Below, piece by piece: positions 1-11,771 of a DNA stretch of 64,000 bases (positions are counted from its first letter, which is position 1; each line of letters starts with the position of its first letter). The notes below the pieces were generated by a model. That model saw only the letters and a list, made by a program, of their open reading frames with translations. It was not told the origin of the DNA and searched no databases. This DNA is from Microvelia longipes (lineage: Eukaryota > Arthropoda > Insecta > Hemiptera > Veliidae), in the NCBI GenBank assembly GCA_018340805.1, contig JACMZG010000008.1:16699007-16763006 (forward strand), given 5' to 3'. The position numbers and the translations under genes were made by a program.

Positions 1-2109
1 ATTAAAAATAAAATACTGATTTAATTTATTTATAAAGTAATAATTTAATAATTATAATAGTGATAAAGTAATAATTTATTTATCTTCTTTTCAGCATATT
101 ACTTTTAACACATCTAGAGGGTAAATTTACGTGTAATGTTTAGTCCTGCAAAGATTATTTTAATTTTTTTTTTGTTATATATTAAATCTACTTTGTTAGA
201 CTTCGAACTTGCTAGATTTCTTTCAACTCAGCAAGACGAGCAGAGCACAGGCTCAGTGCGTCTGATTAACGTCCGAAAAATGTAATTTGTTGGAATTATG
301 AAATCCATAGTTGTAAGATCCTTATCCCACGTGCTATTATTTTAATAAATCGATGTAGAAAAATCTGCACATCATCAAGTGTGGTCCCAAAGATAAGAGT
401 AGAAATTATAATCATAAGAGTCAGACTTTAGTAGAAATTATATATAAGCAATACAAATATATATAGTAATACATCATAAAATATATAGACGCTTTTAAAG
501 TAATATAAGTATAAGGGAAAGATTATAAAAATTAGATTCTTTCTCTTTTTTATTACGTTAAATTAAAAGCGTCTACATAGTAGATGATGTATTACTAGAT
601 GTAATTGTAATACTTATATATCGTTTATATAACAGTATATACGTACATATTTAATATTTAAGTTTATACTATTATAATTCCAACAATGTTCTTTAAAGAG
701 TAAAACAGCGAATCGTAATGAAAATGAAATCTTCTAATTACAAAAATATAAATTTGTGAAACTAAAAAGTATAATTTAAACAAGGAAATAAATAAAATAA
801 GTCATAAAATTAAAGTGGATTATATTATTCAATTTGTATGAAAAAATAATTTTGTATAATAAAGATAAAAATATAATTTTAAAGAAATAGACCGTCGTCC
901 AGGTAATGGAGTAATGAGACTCCTGTGTCTGGGTACCATCCCTGTCTGCTTCTGTAATCGTGATTTATAGAGTACGTCTAAACCTTGAAGGAAAAAAGAC
1001 AGCCAGGCATTGGATTGCAAGCCATGTAATATTACAATCTGTTCTAATTATAACATGTCAATGCTCTCTAGTTTTTAAGGTTTTAAGACTTAAAAGGTAT
1101 TTAAGTTAATAACTTATACAGGTAAATTATACAGGTATTTAATTTAATAAATTTGAACAAACGGTTCATTTTTTGTCTCAAATAAATTTTGTGAATAGCT
1201 TCAAGGGAAAATGAAAATTAGCTACAGTTTATTTCGTCTTTGAGGCTTCCATGTATTTGATGTATTAATCCTTTCCTGTTGAACGTTGTTTAAGCAGGAA
1301 GGAGAAACATTGCATAGGGGAGAAAGACAGACAGAAACGAGAGTAATGTCTAAGGCGAGCAAAAACTGTCTGATGGACACGCGAAGTTGTTCGCACCTGA
1401 GACCATGTTGTATTCTTAATTATTTCGAACAAAGCACACATTTAAAAAAGAATACCTTTTATTACGTCTCTAGACTTACACATCATAATACACTAACACT
1501 ACTTTAGTCAACTATTACATAACAAAAAAATAATGCCACGGGGGGGGCTACATGACGAGAGGACGCTGAGAACAGAACACGCAGCTTCGACTTTAGAGTA
1601 AACAGAGCCGGGCATCAACATACCATCGTAGGCGCTAACAACATACAATATTTTAGACAAATCTGCTCATTACGAATAACTGATCTTATCTGGCTTAATT
1701 TTGGGATTAGGTTAGAATAGGTTATTCGCGTCTGCTAACGTACCAAAAAACATTTAAAATTCTTTACTAATGATATAATACATGTTGGCAGGTTTATTTA
1801 ATTAATTCGTAATGACTTCACTCTTTTTTTTATTTTAATAATTGAGTTTTGAAGAATTATTTAATTTGCAAAACTTAATGCTGTGGTCTGTCTATTACTG
1901 ACATTATACTTCGATTGCTAAAAGAAATAAATTTATTTTGGTAATCAGTCAGAACTGTTTTTGTCTTTTTATTATGATAAAGCGTTGGTAGACTAAACAT
2001 GTATAACATTGTATGGATGGATTAGTATATTCAAATTCCCCTTTAAAGTTAATTCAATTAACTTATAAAAAATACAGATGGACAATAAAATTGATTATGA
2101 TTGTTACAG
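1..2109. other. AT-rich region upstream of gene 1, with no supported gene
   Basis: No convincing coding exon is visible. The stretch holds one palindromic element (447-614) and two slightly GC-richer islands (about 890-1020 and 1530-1660) whose short open frames resemble nothing I know. The missing first exon of gene 1, which must carry the start codon and the first residues of its signal peptide, should lie here or before the window. I could not fix it: no ATG with a short in-frame run to a phase-0 GT donor stands out. Confidence 0.5.
447..614. repeat. Imperfect palindromic (foldback-like) element
   Basis: The arm at 465-497 (AGTAATACATCAT, then TAGACGCTTTTA) is repeated in reverse complement at 564-596 (TAAAAGCGTCTA, then ATGATGTATTACT). 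Weaker pairing extends outward to roughly 447 and 614. The loop is about 65 bp. Direct reading shows only an inverted repeat. Whether it is a MITE or a relic is inference, as no target duplication was recognised and no second copy was seen in the window. Confidence 0.6.
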
Positions 2110-2967
2110 GGAGCCATATTAATACTAGCTGTATTCAGCGCAGTGAACTGTGAGGATAAAACAACCTCAGCAGATACGACGAGGAAAACACGAGGATTAC
2201 TAGATGGGCAGATCGGTACAACTTCTTACGTTAGCTTCCTACACGGTGACAAAAATATTAACAGCGTTGTAGGTCATCCCGGGTATGGTCCATCCTTCAT
2301 ACAACAAGTTAACGCTTTGAGCCATCAGGTAAGCCCATTTCAACCAGTAAACCATCAGCCACCCCAGTTTCTTCAACCTGTAATAAGTCACGATGTTAAT
2401 CTTCAACCTAATAGTGTCTATCAACCTAATTTATTCGGACATCCAGGTGTCTATAATTTTCCTGTAGAGGGCATTAAGCGGTACGCTGTTAAAGAGGATG
2501 TAGATGAAGGATACGTTACAACACAAAGGCCAGTTTATTTACCGAGACCAGCTCCAAAATCCCGCACTACTCCACTAGACAACAGCGGCTGGACACCGAT
2601 CCAACCTAAGAAACCTACTAAAGCGATATTCTTTCCACATCAACAAGTCGAAGCTCCATTTATCAAAACAAATGTAATCCCAGTTGAGAAATACGTGGGA
2701 GTTCCTATTCCTGAACCTTATCAAGTGCCTGTCATCCAACCCTACCCTGTAGCCGTACCAGAACCATACCCCATACAAATACCCGTACCAGTTCATGTAC
2801 ACGGTGGTACTGTTGAGGTCCCAGTAGAGAAACCCGTACCTGTGCCTGTTATTAAGCATGTGCCATACAGCGTTGTCAAAAACGAGCCAGTAGCAGTGCC
2901 ACATCCCTACCCGGTTCCTGTCCCTCTGTACAAAACCAAATATATTATTCATTCCAAATCCAAATAG
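2110..2967 (+). CDS. Gene 1, main exon: secreted Pro/Val-rich cuticular-type protein
   Basis: The exon opens after a clear acceptor (TTGTTACAG at 2101-2109) in phase 0 and runs 285 codons to TAG. It begins with the hydrophobic remainder of a signal peptide, GAILILAVFSAVNC, so the start codon lies in an unidentified upstream exon. A basic site RKTR follows about 10 residues after the likely cleavage point and resembles a proprotein-convertase site. The middle is rich in Gln, Asn and Pro. The last 100 or so residues are a Pro-Val repeat (IPEPYQVPV, VEKPVPVPVIKHV) ending in YPVPVPLYKTKYIIHSKSK. The same C-terminal module ends genes 2 and 3. Pro-Val-rich secreted proteins of this kind are known in insects as low-complexity cuticular (CPLC) or Vajk-type proteins; a structural role in cuticle is inferred. 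Unlike genes 2 and 3, no intron separates the signal region from the body. A possible AATAAA lies at 3283-3288. Confidence 0.85.
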   Translation, partial: GAILILAVFSAVNCEDKTTSADTTRKTRGLLDGQIGTTSYVSFLHGDKNINSVVGHPGYGPSFIQQVNALSHQVSPFQPVNHQPPQFLQPVISHDVNLQPNSVYQPNLFGHPGVYNFPVEGIKRYAVKEDVDEGYVTTQRPVYLPRPAPKSRTTPLDNSGWTPIQPKKPTKAIFFPHQQVEAPFIKTNVIPVEKYVGVPIPEPYQVPVIQPYPVAVPEPYPIQIPVPVHVHGGTVEVPVEKPVPVPVIKHVPYSVVKNEPVAVPHPYPVPVPLYKTKYIIHSKSK

Positions 2968-5900
2968 ACTTTGAGTAAACCTTTCTCAATAACGTATGCA
3001 TAAACAGATAGGGCATTAACACCAAGACCTGATGCAATGATTCATTTTTTTATAAAGATTTTCTCGTTATTTATCTTGTTTACCTTACAAATGCTGTGGC
3101 TCCTCTGTTATATTATGCGTCAAAGGTAGATATTAAAAAAGGATTTATAAAAATCAATTAAACGTCTGCTGCACTTCGAACTCTATAAAATCTATATAAA
3201 TCGAATTTCAAAATTCCCGTTTGAGAAAATCTTTACTCCTCTAATAATTACAATACAAGCTTGAATTGATTCTACAAATTTCAATAAAAACAGCAGTCAC
3301 CTAATCAGGGACACCTACCGTTAATGCACTTTGATCCAACAATATGTTGCATCTAAGAACATCGGCTCCTAGAGAAGTTAGACAAAACGAAGTTTATGAC
3401 GTGTGGTCGATGACATGTTGAGGCATTAATGACGAATGTCAACGATGAAACATTTCTAGACGTACTTTTTTGTAAGTTGCATCCCTAGAAATCAAACATT
3501 TAAGTTATTTTCACATTAATATCTCGTAAAACCGTAGTATAAAATAAATAAAAATAAAAACCTTTAACATGGTGACACATTTGCAATAGCTTTTCAAATA
3601 ATTAGCAGTTAAAGGTGTACAATATCTTAGTACTCATCTTATTAAATTTAACCAATAATATTGTATCGTCCATTATTAGTAATCCATATAAAAATATTCA
3701 CCAAAAATAAGCCAAAATCAATATTGTTTTGTTTTACTATTTACTGATGCAAAAAAAATTCTATTCACAGGACAGTTTTGATACCTTTTATTTTGTGAGT
3801 GAGATTTTTTTAATTTATTAATTGTAATTTCGAAGTTATAGCCAGGAGATCTTGCGATCTATTAGACTTAGTTGTTTAATATAATGTATTCGTGAAATAA
3901 ATAGTTAATGCAAATAAACTGAACACTTTTAGGTATTCCATACGTATCCGCAGTTACCGTAAAGTTTAACATTAAGTTACCATTGTCATTAATTTAATTA
4001 GATTGCGTACAGAATCGATCATTTGTTCATATCAAAGGCCCGTTATCCTAAACATTTTCAAAAGCGACATGCAGTCTTCTACTTGAATTTGTTATCGAAG
4101 GTATCGCATAATATTTCGAAGTTTCAAAATATTAAAATATTGTTCAGAAAGAGGCATCATCGAGAGCTACCGGTATAACCCATACAGTTATTGTATACGA
4201 TCCTTTCCTTGAAATAGTTACTTTACTAAATTTCAACTAACACTAGACAACGGGACTTTAAATTAAGTTCATCGCCTCTAAAATTCACTGGGTGCTTTAT
4301 TTACTTCAGCCATGTGAAATCACCATATATGAGATTCTGTACTCACTCTAAATAAGTAAAGCTCTTAAATGTAAATTATTTATAATTTATATACGATTAA
4401 TATTTATTTTAGTTATTATGTAATTATATGTATTATGATACCAAATTATGTTTATTTAAATTAAATATAAATAGTTTTTATATTCGTGTTTGTTTTTTTT
4501 CTGATTTAAAACGTATTCTGATTTCAAGTTTCCTCAGCTAAAACAGCAAATGTATATAGCAAAAGAATTGTGTTCACCCAAAAATTCCAACATCGAGATT
4601 TATCTATTTTAAGCGTTTTTAAACGTTCAGAGTAGTGATGTCTGTGGGTATGAGTAGGTGAATGTGTGTCTGGAGCACAAATTAGATAAAAAGAGTGCTC
4701 ATATTAATGCAGCAGATGAAAAAAAGATAGCAAATCAAGCAAGCTTTTTAACATTTTTTTCTTTTCTTCGCCTTCTACCGTGGTTACATAAAAATAGCTT
4801 GCTAAAAATCGGAAACCAATTTTATAAAATTTAATTGTTTTTTTTCGAAGCTATGACGATTCATTTATGCTGTCTGTCTTTCTGTGTGCGCCACTGCGTC
4901 ACGCATAATTTCCGATTTGTTTACGGTAGAGGTTGACACGTTGCACAAAAATCAGACATAAGGTTGTGATGCCCGAAAATTTAATTATCATACATTTATA
5001 AAAAAAAAGTTAAACATAGAAAATAGGACCAATTGAGTGGCAATTTGACACAAATATACTTCTATTAGTAGTAAATTTTGATAAAAACGTTGACTTTAAA
5101 ATTTTAAACATTGACAACCTATAACTTTTAATTTTTAAAGTTGTCACTATTCGTGGTGGACTGTTAAGTCGGAAAGCTGGCTCTGTCATTAAAATATAAT
5201 ATCAGTGGAGAGACTTGTTTCTTAGTTTTCCTTAAAGTATTTAACTCCCGAGGCAAAGCCAAGAGAGAGTTTTGAATAGGGAAAAATAGCTATTTTATAT
5301 ATAAATTTTTCATGCTGCTCCCTGGAAAGTTTAACGAAAATTGATCGCCCCCTTTGTAAATTTAGAGGATACCACTTCCAAAAAATTGATATAATCGGCT
5401 CTAACCCCATTCGTAGGAAACAATTATTAGTCCCAAGACAGAAAAGTTACTTTTTACTCCTAAGGGATTGAAAAGTAACTTTTTCTTCCTTGGGAGTAAA
5501 AAGTATTTCTTTACTCCATAAAAATTAGTCAAAAAACTTTATACTAATTATACACCGTGTGGAGATAAAACAAATATTATGTCATAACCTTTAAATATTA
5601 TATTATTCATTCAAAGCGTTTTTCAATAGCCTTTGTTTTATGGATTTATAACAAGCATAACAAGTTATAATTATTATTTAAATATATTAATTATTAATAT
5701 TGTTTTAATGTACAATTATAGAAAAACTAATAACATACATATGATAGTTTGTAATAAATAGAGACAAGTTATGATCAAGGCTTTTAAACTAGTTTATTTT
5801 AGATAAATTAATGTTTTTGAAGAATTGATTATATATGCCAAGTTCTTGACTCTAGGTGTTTTTAAAACAAACCTGTTTTCGAGTTCAAAACCTAATGACT

Positions 5901-6367
5901 AAATTTAGATACAAATTATGAATCTATGATTAGCATTGACAATGAGCTTACGGTTATATTGTTAGTTAAAAAAATCTAAAGAAAAAGCAAAAAAGCAGTG
6001 CAAGGATTTCAAATTTTGAAAGCATGTTTTGATTGTAGGTATTTGTAAATATTATAGTAGATTTTAATGATAGATTAATAGTGTTTTAAATGTATCAGTG
6101 TTTGATAATACATTGTAGACAGCATGACCCTGGGCCATAATGGAATTATAAAAGAGGTTCATGTGCCTTGTAGTTCAACGGGGACAAAAATATATATTAT
6201 AGGTGATTACTATGCTATTACATTTAAGAGAAATTGAACTAAATATTTGTTTAGACTAACCAAGGCGCTGAAATTTAGGAATCTAAATTGTTAGAAGACT
6301 CATCGCATCGAAGTTATAGAATGTCAAAGATACTGGACCTAAATGAAAACAAAAATGTTATAATAAC
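2968..6367. other. Gene 1 3' flank and AT-rich spacer
   Basis: The stretch contains a candidate polyadenylation signal for gene 1 (AATAAA at 3283-3288) and otherwise AT-rich DNA. Repeat-derived sequence is likely around 4620-4990 and 5210-5560, where the motif AAAAGTAACTTTT recurs. A TATAAAA at 6147 is followed by no plausible coding exon. The unidentified first exon of gene 2 could lie anywhere from here to 10940. Confidence 0.4.
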
Positions 6368-6577
6368 GTCACTGTTGCAATCAAGTTGCTCAAGCACAGT
6401 TGCAGTCACTGTCACTGTTGCTCGAGCACTGTTGCTGTCACTGTCACTGTTGCTCGAGCACTGTTGCTGTCACTGTCACTTTGCTCGAGCACTGTTGCGT
6501 CACTGTCACTGTTGCTCGAGCACTGTTGCTGTCACTGTTGTTAGCACTGTTGAACTGTCACTGTTACTCGAGCACTT
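6368..6577. repeat. Minisatellite, 32-bp unit, about six copies
   Basis: The unit (CTCGAGCACTGTTGCTGTCA followed by CTGTCACTGTTG) starts at about 6388 (diverged), 6421, 6453, 6484 and 6514, with a degraded final copy ending near 6576. Each unit holds an XhoI-like CTCGAG and nested CACTGT repeats, so there is internal 6-bp periodicity. Cys/Val/Leu-rich open frames across it are products of the repeat and not genes. Confidence 0.9.
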
Positions 6578-8210
6578 GTCTGTTAATGAATATGTTCAGT
6601 TAAAGCTAAAACGTTTCCGATCATCTTTAGATCTATTGATATTACAATAGCAGTTGATAATTATATAAGTTATTATGCTACGAATTTTCAGTTTTAAATC
6701 TAATGTCTGCATTGCAGAAAAATATTGTGACAAAGCAGAAGAACACCATATTGTGATCTGTGTAAAATCTGAACCATATTAAGATTTTTGTGTTTGAGGA
6801 ACATACAAAACAGCCAAGGCATTCTTCAAATAAAATTTACTTGAATTTATTAACATGTAATAATATAAATAATTCAATTCATTTTTGCTATTCATTTATT
6901 GTTTCTTATGCTATTCATTCTATGTCATCATACGCATTGCATTACAATTATAGAGCAGTATCTGATTCATTTGCAACAATAAATATTGCTACTTTTGATA
7001 AACAATTAAGTTATAGAGCTAAAATTATATGACTCCAAATTAATAAATACAATATGACTTATCATATTAACCGTATTGGGTATTAATAAATTATAAAAAC
7101 AAGCCAGTTTTATGTCTAAATTCTAAGGATGTATTTAGACGTTATAATTAGTTCATAATAGTCAATTTTTTAAATTGACCATTATAAACATCAAGTTCGT
7201 TTAAGTTGTTTTTACTTCATCATGTTTTCCTATTGCATGTGAAGTTACACAGCTCTATTTAGAACACCCAACAATTTTAGTGGAATGATTCTTAGTTCTA
7301 TAGGAATGATAATAAAATTAAAGAACAAGGGTAAACTTTATAAAGTAGATAGTACCTCCATTAGTTTTACTCGTACTGAAACTTCACGTACCTAATGACT
7401 GAATCTAATAAGATATTAGAGTGACAGCATTAAACTTCATTTTAACTTTTTACAAGTGACCAAGATATAAACTCTTGCCTTCTTTAGACTTTCTTTCTCT
7501 TCTCTTACCTTTTGCTTTTTTTCACAAAAAAGTGGCTATTTTTTCTTTAAAATACAGTAGTTATTTTATAAAAGAAAGTTGTTCTTCTTAAACATAATGC
7601 ATATTACAGATTATATACAACATTTCGTGGACATGAGACTGGCTAAACGACTTAAAATGCTCTGATTAATTTAAGATTGTGTCATAATAATCACTGGTTC
7701 CCAAAACTGCATTTGTTCCTGATTAAGATAAAACCACACCAACTTTTTATTGAACTGTTTAAGTTATATTTGACGATCATTATATAATGAAATTGATCGA
7801 GTTGGAAATAAAAAATTAAAATTATTCCGAACTAAACAAAATAAAAATTATGCGACCACTTTTTTTCTACTTTATTCTTTTTACTTTACTTTGAATTGTC
7901 CATTTGTTAAACTTCTGGCCTGAATCCAGATAACAAGTTATGACAACATATTTTTGTTGTTAATCTAAAAATTAGTTCACTCATCAATACTAACTTGTTA
8001 CATTTTCTATTTAATTTTTAGTACAAATAAATTTGTATATATTAAACAATTTAAAGAGCTACTTTCTTTGCGAACGCACCCACATATTAATTTTTATTTA
8101 AAGATTAACAAGTGAATTACCAGTAAATTTCATCGTTAAAAAATGTATGAAACTTGTCCATAAGTATCCTCCGAATACACATACAGTTTATAATGTAACT
8201 TAACATAAAC
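6578..8210. other. AT-rich spacer, nothing recognised
   Basis: There is no coding exon, repeat array or named element I can support. Short open frames (for example 6790-7032) have AT-driven composition and no recognisable motif. Confidence 0.4.
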
Positions 8211-8582
8211 TAATAATAAATGAAAAAGAAGTCTCTCCACAAAACAAAACTTTATTGGTAAAGCGCTTTCAAACTAACTAGAGGTCATCATCAGTGCACA
8301 ACCGTTAAGATGTTAAAGAAGTAGAGAAGTGAGTCTATGTTTTCTCACTAGGTATTAGAGTCAGACTCTAATACTAGTACTGATACTAATACTACTAGTA
8401 CTAGTCTGACTCTAATACCTAGTAAGAAAACATAGACTCACGTCTCTACTTCTTTAGCATCTCAACGGTTTTGCACCTCTAGTTAGGTTGAAAGCGCTTT
8501 GCCAATAAAGTTTTGTTATGTGGAGAGACGTATATTTCTTTTATTATTTATGATGAACTCCATTCACGCTCATTCTACTAGT
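8211..8582 (-). mobile_element. Foldback family A, copy 1 (Penelope-pLTR-like arms)
   Basis: Long inverted arms carry GAAGTCTCTCCAC, AAACTTTATTGG, AAAGCGCTTTC, CTAGAGGTCATCATC, then a GTCTATGTTTTCT segment, returning in reverse complement to GTGGAGAGAC. The centre is an ACTAGT-rich inverted repeat (8349-8420). One outer end has an extra segment (AACTCCATTCACGCTCATTC, ending at 8582) that lies on the opposite outer end of the second copy at 62684-62970, so the two copies are in opposite orientation. Read on the minus strand, the left arm has CTGATGA, then a stem-forming stretch, then GAAAGCGCTTT, resembling a hammerhead ribozyme core as found in Penelope-like elements. The right arm has lost the CTGATGA part. 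The element is non-coding, and assignment to Penelope-like retroelements is inference. Confidence 0.7.
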
Positions 8583-9930
8583 GTTAAAATAAACGTTTAA
8601 CAGTCTTTGCATGGCTAGTATAAACTGTCTAGAGGTATGAGTCTGCCAATTCCTATGTTATTGCAATAATATATTTGTCAACACTAATTTATTATTCTGT
8701 AATAATAAATTAAAAGCCGATACATCATCCTCTAGATGTAATGAAGATAAATTTCAGTAAAACAACAAAGTAAACATTTTAAAATACTGGGAGTTATTTC
8801 AACTAGAAATGATTTCCTGTATCTCACAAAAGGGCAATAATGATTCTACTATTAAATATAGAACTTAAAATAACAAAACCTAAATAAAAATTCAATTTAA
8901 TAAATAAAATTGCAGAGAAAACACAGATCTAAAATATAATTGAATTCTTTTTGAGACTAATGGAATTAGTGAAAGGACTTGGGAGGATGCAGAAGATGAT
9001 ATTTATTGGAACTGTCGTCTTTGTTTTGCAATAGTTTAAATTCTTACCTCTGTCCAACAAGAAGTAAAGTAAAATTCTTTGAGTTAAGAATTTAACCAAG
9101 TTTTAAGTTAAGAAATTTACCAAGTTTTAATTACTGGAAAATATTTTAAATATTTAAAAAGTTCATTTTGCAATTATGGCATCATTGAACCAGGTTAGTA
9201 TTTTTTAATAAATCATGTTATTCTATAATCCATTTAAATATAGGCATAAAATAAGATTACGCTTAAAAATAAAATAAATATTTAAATAAAAACAGATTAG
9301 TTACACAAAAAGTCCTTTTTGTAACTAATCTGTTTTTATTTATATATTGTTTTACAAGTCCACAAATAAGAAACTTTTTAATTTTAAAATAAATATTATT
9401 AATCGAACTGCATCAGTCGACGTTAATTTTTAGCTTATTTATAAAAAAAAACGATCTCAAGTTTAACTTGTGGTTGCTCCAACAATCTAGTGCCCTGTTT
9501 TTTAAAACTGTTTATATAAAACCTTTTAGTTTGGTATTTAAAAAAATATATTACCTCAACTTTGTATCTATGCTGATCAAGCATTCCAACAAAGTAATGA
9601 TTGAGATCTGGCTTTTCTTGAAAGCAAGAAAAGTCTACAGTTAAAATAAAGTAGGAGAGAAAAATAATATATTTATTTGTCTTCAAAATCATGTATGTTT
9701 TTTACAACAAAAAATATCATAATAAATATACCTAAAAAATGTATAGTAACTTGTAAAATTTGTTTAGATAGTAACCCTATCTAAAAACATTTACTTTTTT
9801 ACACGCCCCATTTAAAAATATTACATGTGTTATTAGAAGGAAACTTCTAAAAGTGTATTATAATGGAATATAATCGCAGAACCTTAGGCTGTTTCGCCCT
9901 TCGAAGTGGTTCAAAATAGGGTTTTTCACG
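8583..9930. other. AT-rich spacer with one short hairpin
   Basis: No gene is recognised. The only structured piece is the perfect-arm inverted repeat at 9284-9341, listed separately. Confidence 0.4.
9284..9341. repeat. 58-bp inverted repeat (hairpin)
   Basis: AAATAAAAACAGATTAGTTA is followed by ACAAAAAG, a two-base centre, and the reverse complement CTTTTTGT...TAACTAATCTG. The arms are about 28 nt and nearly perfect. The origin is unknown; it could be a small MITE or the relic of one. Confidence 0.7.
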
Positions 9931-10094
9931 TAACCCCCTGGCAAGCCAAAAAAACAATGTCATTTACATCGTATCAGAAATAAGTGCACTTAAGTACCTT
10001 AAGCTGAGTATGTTCAGAGCCAAATGGTACACTATTATTTTGATTAATTCTTGTGACTATTTCTTCTCAGTCTGTTACTAGTGTTAACATGAAC
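9931..10094 (+). repeat. Direct repeat, copy 1 of 2 (about 160 bp)
   Basis: It starts at TAACCCCCTGGCAAGCC and ends at GTTAACATGAAC. A diverged second copy lies at 10524-10679. They share long blocks such as CAGAAATAAGTGCACTTAAG and TACCTTAAGCTGAGTATGT. The sequence is non-coding. Confidence 0.8.
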
Positions 10095-10523
10095 GCCCTT
10101 TTATACTGCCCTTGTAGATGTATTTAAATATAAATATTTAGTATGAAACGTCGAAATCGTTATAGCAGTAAAAAAGACAAGTATAGCTTATTAAATTCAG
10201 TTTTGTCCAATACATTGCAAAAGTTAAGCTTGTAGTAGATCCACCTATTCAGAATTCAAATAGGTTTAAGTTCCTTTAGTTTTACAAACCAGCTTAGATA
10301 ACACTAAATTTAATATTAATACTTGAGTGTGTCTCCATAATACTAGATAAGAATTATTAAAAGCTAATTAAATGAATCAGCTTCATTTAACATGAATATG
10401 CTACGTGTAAGTAGTGAAATGTAGTTTATTTAATCTAATAAAATTTAGTCTCTTTTGTGCACTAAAATTATTGTCAACTAAATTTAATACTTTCACTAAA
10501 TATTGTAATATATAAATTGTCCT

Positions 10524-10679
10524 TAAACCCCCTGGCATGTCAAAAAAACAATTTCATTTACATCGAAACAGAAATAAGTGCACTTAAGTACCTTAAGCTG
10601 AGTATGTGCAGAGCCAAATTAATTCGATTCATTCTTATGACTATTTCTACTCAGTCTGTTACCAGTGTTAACATGAACT
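10524..10679 (+). repeat. Direct repeat, copy 2 of 2 (about 160 bp)
   Basis: This is the second copy of the 9931-10094 unit in the same orientation, separated by about 430 bp. Sequence just upstream of copy 2 (about 10310-10490, with TGTGTCTCCATA and TAGTCTCTTTTGTG) recurs at about 25741-25860. The duplication is therefore part of a dispersed repeat and not a purely local event. Confidence 0.8.
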
Positions 10680-10940
10680 TGAAATACCTTGAAAGAAAAT
10701 GTATACAGTTTGCGGACCTCCACGCAAGGATTGACAGTGGCCTTGGTCACTGTTATATTCTCAGGTCAAGCGTAGAGATATCTAAGTTGTAAACCTAAGA
10801 CAATTGATGACTTTATATTTCTGTGGACTAGCGAAGTCTGAATTTGTGAGAAGTATACACCGAGGTACTCATTATCCGACTTTTTCTGTTGTTGTTGTTA
10901 ACTTTATTTAATGTTTAATTTAAATTGACATGATTTGCAG

Positions 10941-11047
10941 GTAATAATTGTGCCGATAAGTTTAATTATAATATCAGGACAAGTTTTAGCTCATAAGGAC
11001 AATGTTAAAGTTAAACGTAGTTCCATCACATCTGCTATCTTTTCAGG
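10941..11047 (+). CDS. Gene 2, signal-peptide exon
   Basis: The exon has acceptor TGATTTGCAG (ending 10940), 35 codons plus two bases, and a donor GT at 11048. It starts in phase 0 with a strong hydrophobic core, VIIVPISLIIISGQVLA, then HKDNVKVKRSS, giving a signal-peptide tail followed by a K-x-K-R basic site. Its final two bases (GG) plus the first base of the 12782 exon (A) make an in-frame Gly, so the phase-2 junction fits exactly. The short start-codon exon upstream was not found. The donor (GGGTATCG) is weaker than consensus, which is the main doubt. The same phase-0 signal-peptide split is seen in genes 1 and 3. Confidence 0.72.
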
Positions 11048-11129
11048 GTATCGTATTTTTCCAGTTTGTATAAATCATGCACATTAACAAGACCATGTGT
11101 ATGCTAATTATGTGCCATATCACCTAGAC

Positions 11130-11771
11130 CAGGCCTGGGCAAACTACGGCCCGCGGAGTATTTTTATGTGGCCCGCGGGCAAAATTAAAATTTTAAAAAA
11201 AAGATAAAATAAATAAAAAAAAATATTAGGTATATAAACAAATAAATTATTTAATTCAAAATTATTATGAAAAGTTAGATACCAAGGTAAGAAAATAATG
11301 GATTGTTACTTTAACTTTAAAGTTCGGAGAAACAAAAACTAGTAAGATAAGAAACAATTTTACATTAAGAGCGGCCGCCTTTCATATCAATTCTCATTGT
11401 CGGACTTGGCAAATTCTAATTATTTTAGTGAATTTTTATTTTCACAATAATTATATAAAAAAAGCTATTTTGCCTCCTATGAATTGCCGAAAAGGAGTTG
11501 ATAAAATACAATCCCTTTGATCTTTTACTATAGCAAAATTTGTCATCAGTTATATTTTAAGATCTGACGAAGATACTCTGTTATGTTTTTTCTGTTTAGT
11601 GCTTAAGTTCCCCAATTCCTATTCTTTGAGAATAAATTTGACTTTCGTAAAACACCAGCGTAACTGCAATTTGTTGAGGGTTTAGCATACTTTGAAATTT
11701 AAGGAATTCAGCCCGCGACTGGCTGTAAAAAGACTAAGCGGCCCTTTGCTAGAAAAGTTTGCCCAGGCCTG
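11130..11771. mobile_element. Non-autonomous hAT transposon (642 bp)
   Basis: The ends are perfect inverted repeats, CAGGCCTGGGCAAAC and GTTTGCCCAGGCCTG. Both are followed inward by a degenerate GGCCCGC-rich subterminal region typical of this hAT group. The element is flanked by a perfect 8-bp target duplication ACCTAGAC (11122-11129 and 11772-11779), the hAT hallmark. The interior is AT-rich with no transposase frame, so the copy depends on transposase elsewhere. It lies inside the second intron of gene 2, 82 bp after the donor. Confidence 0.93.

Noticed and set aside
829..1507. Short open frames near 829-1020 (minus) and 1286-1507 (plus)
   Set aside because: There are no family features, no splice or start context, and they have the length expected by chance.
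2575..2952. Minus-strand Trp/Tyr-rich frame, with a similar one at 44216-44563
   Set aside because: They are antisense readings of the Pro-Val codons (CCN-GTN) in genes 1 and 3, a compositional by-product.
6288..6650. Cys/Val/Leu-rich open frames
   Set aside because: They are translations of the 32-bp minisatellite.
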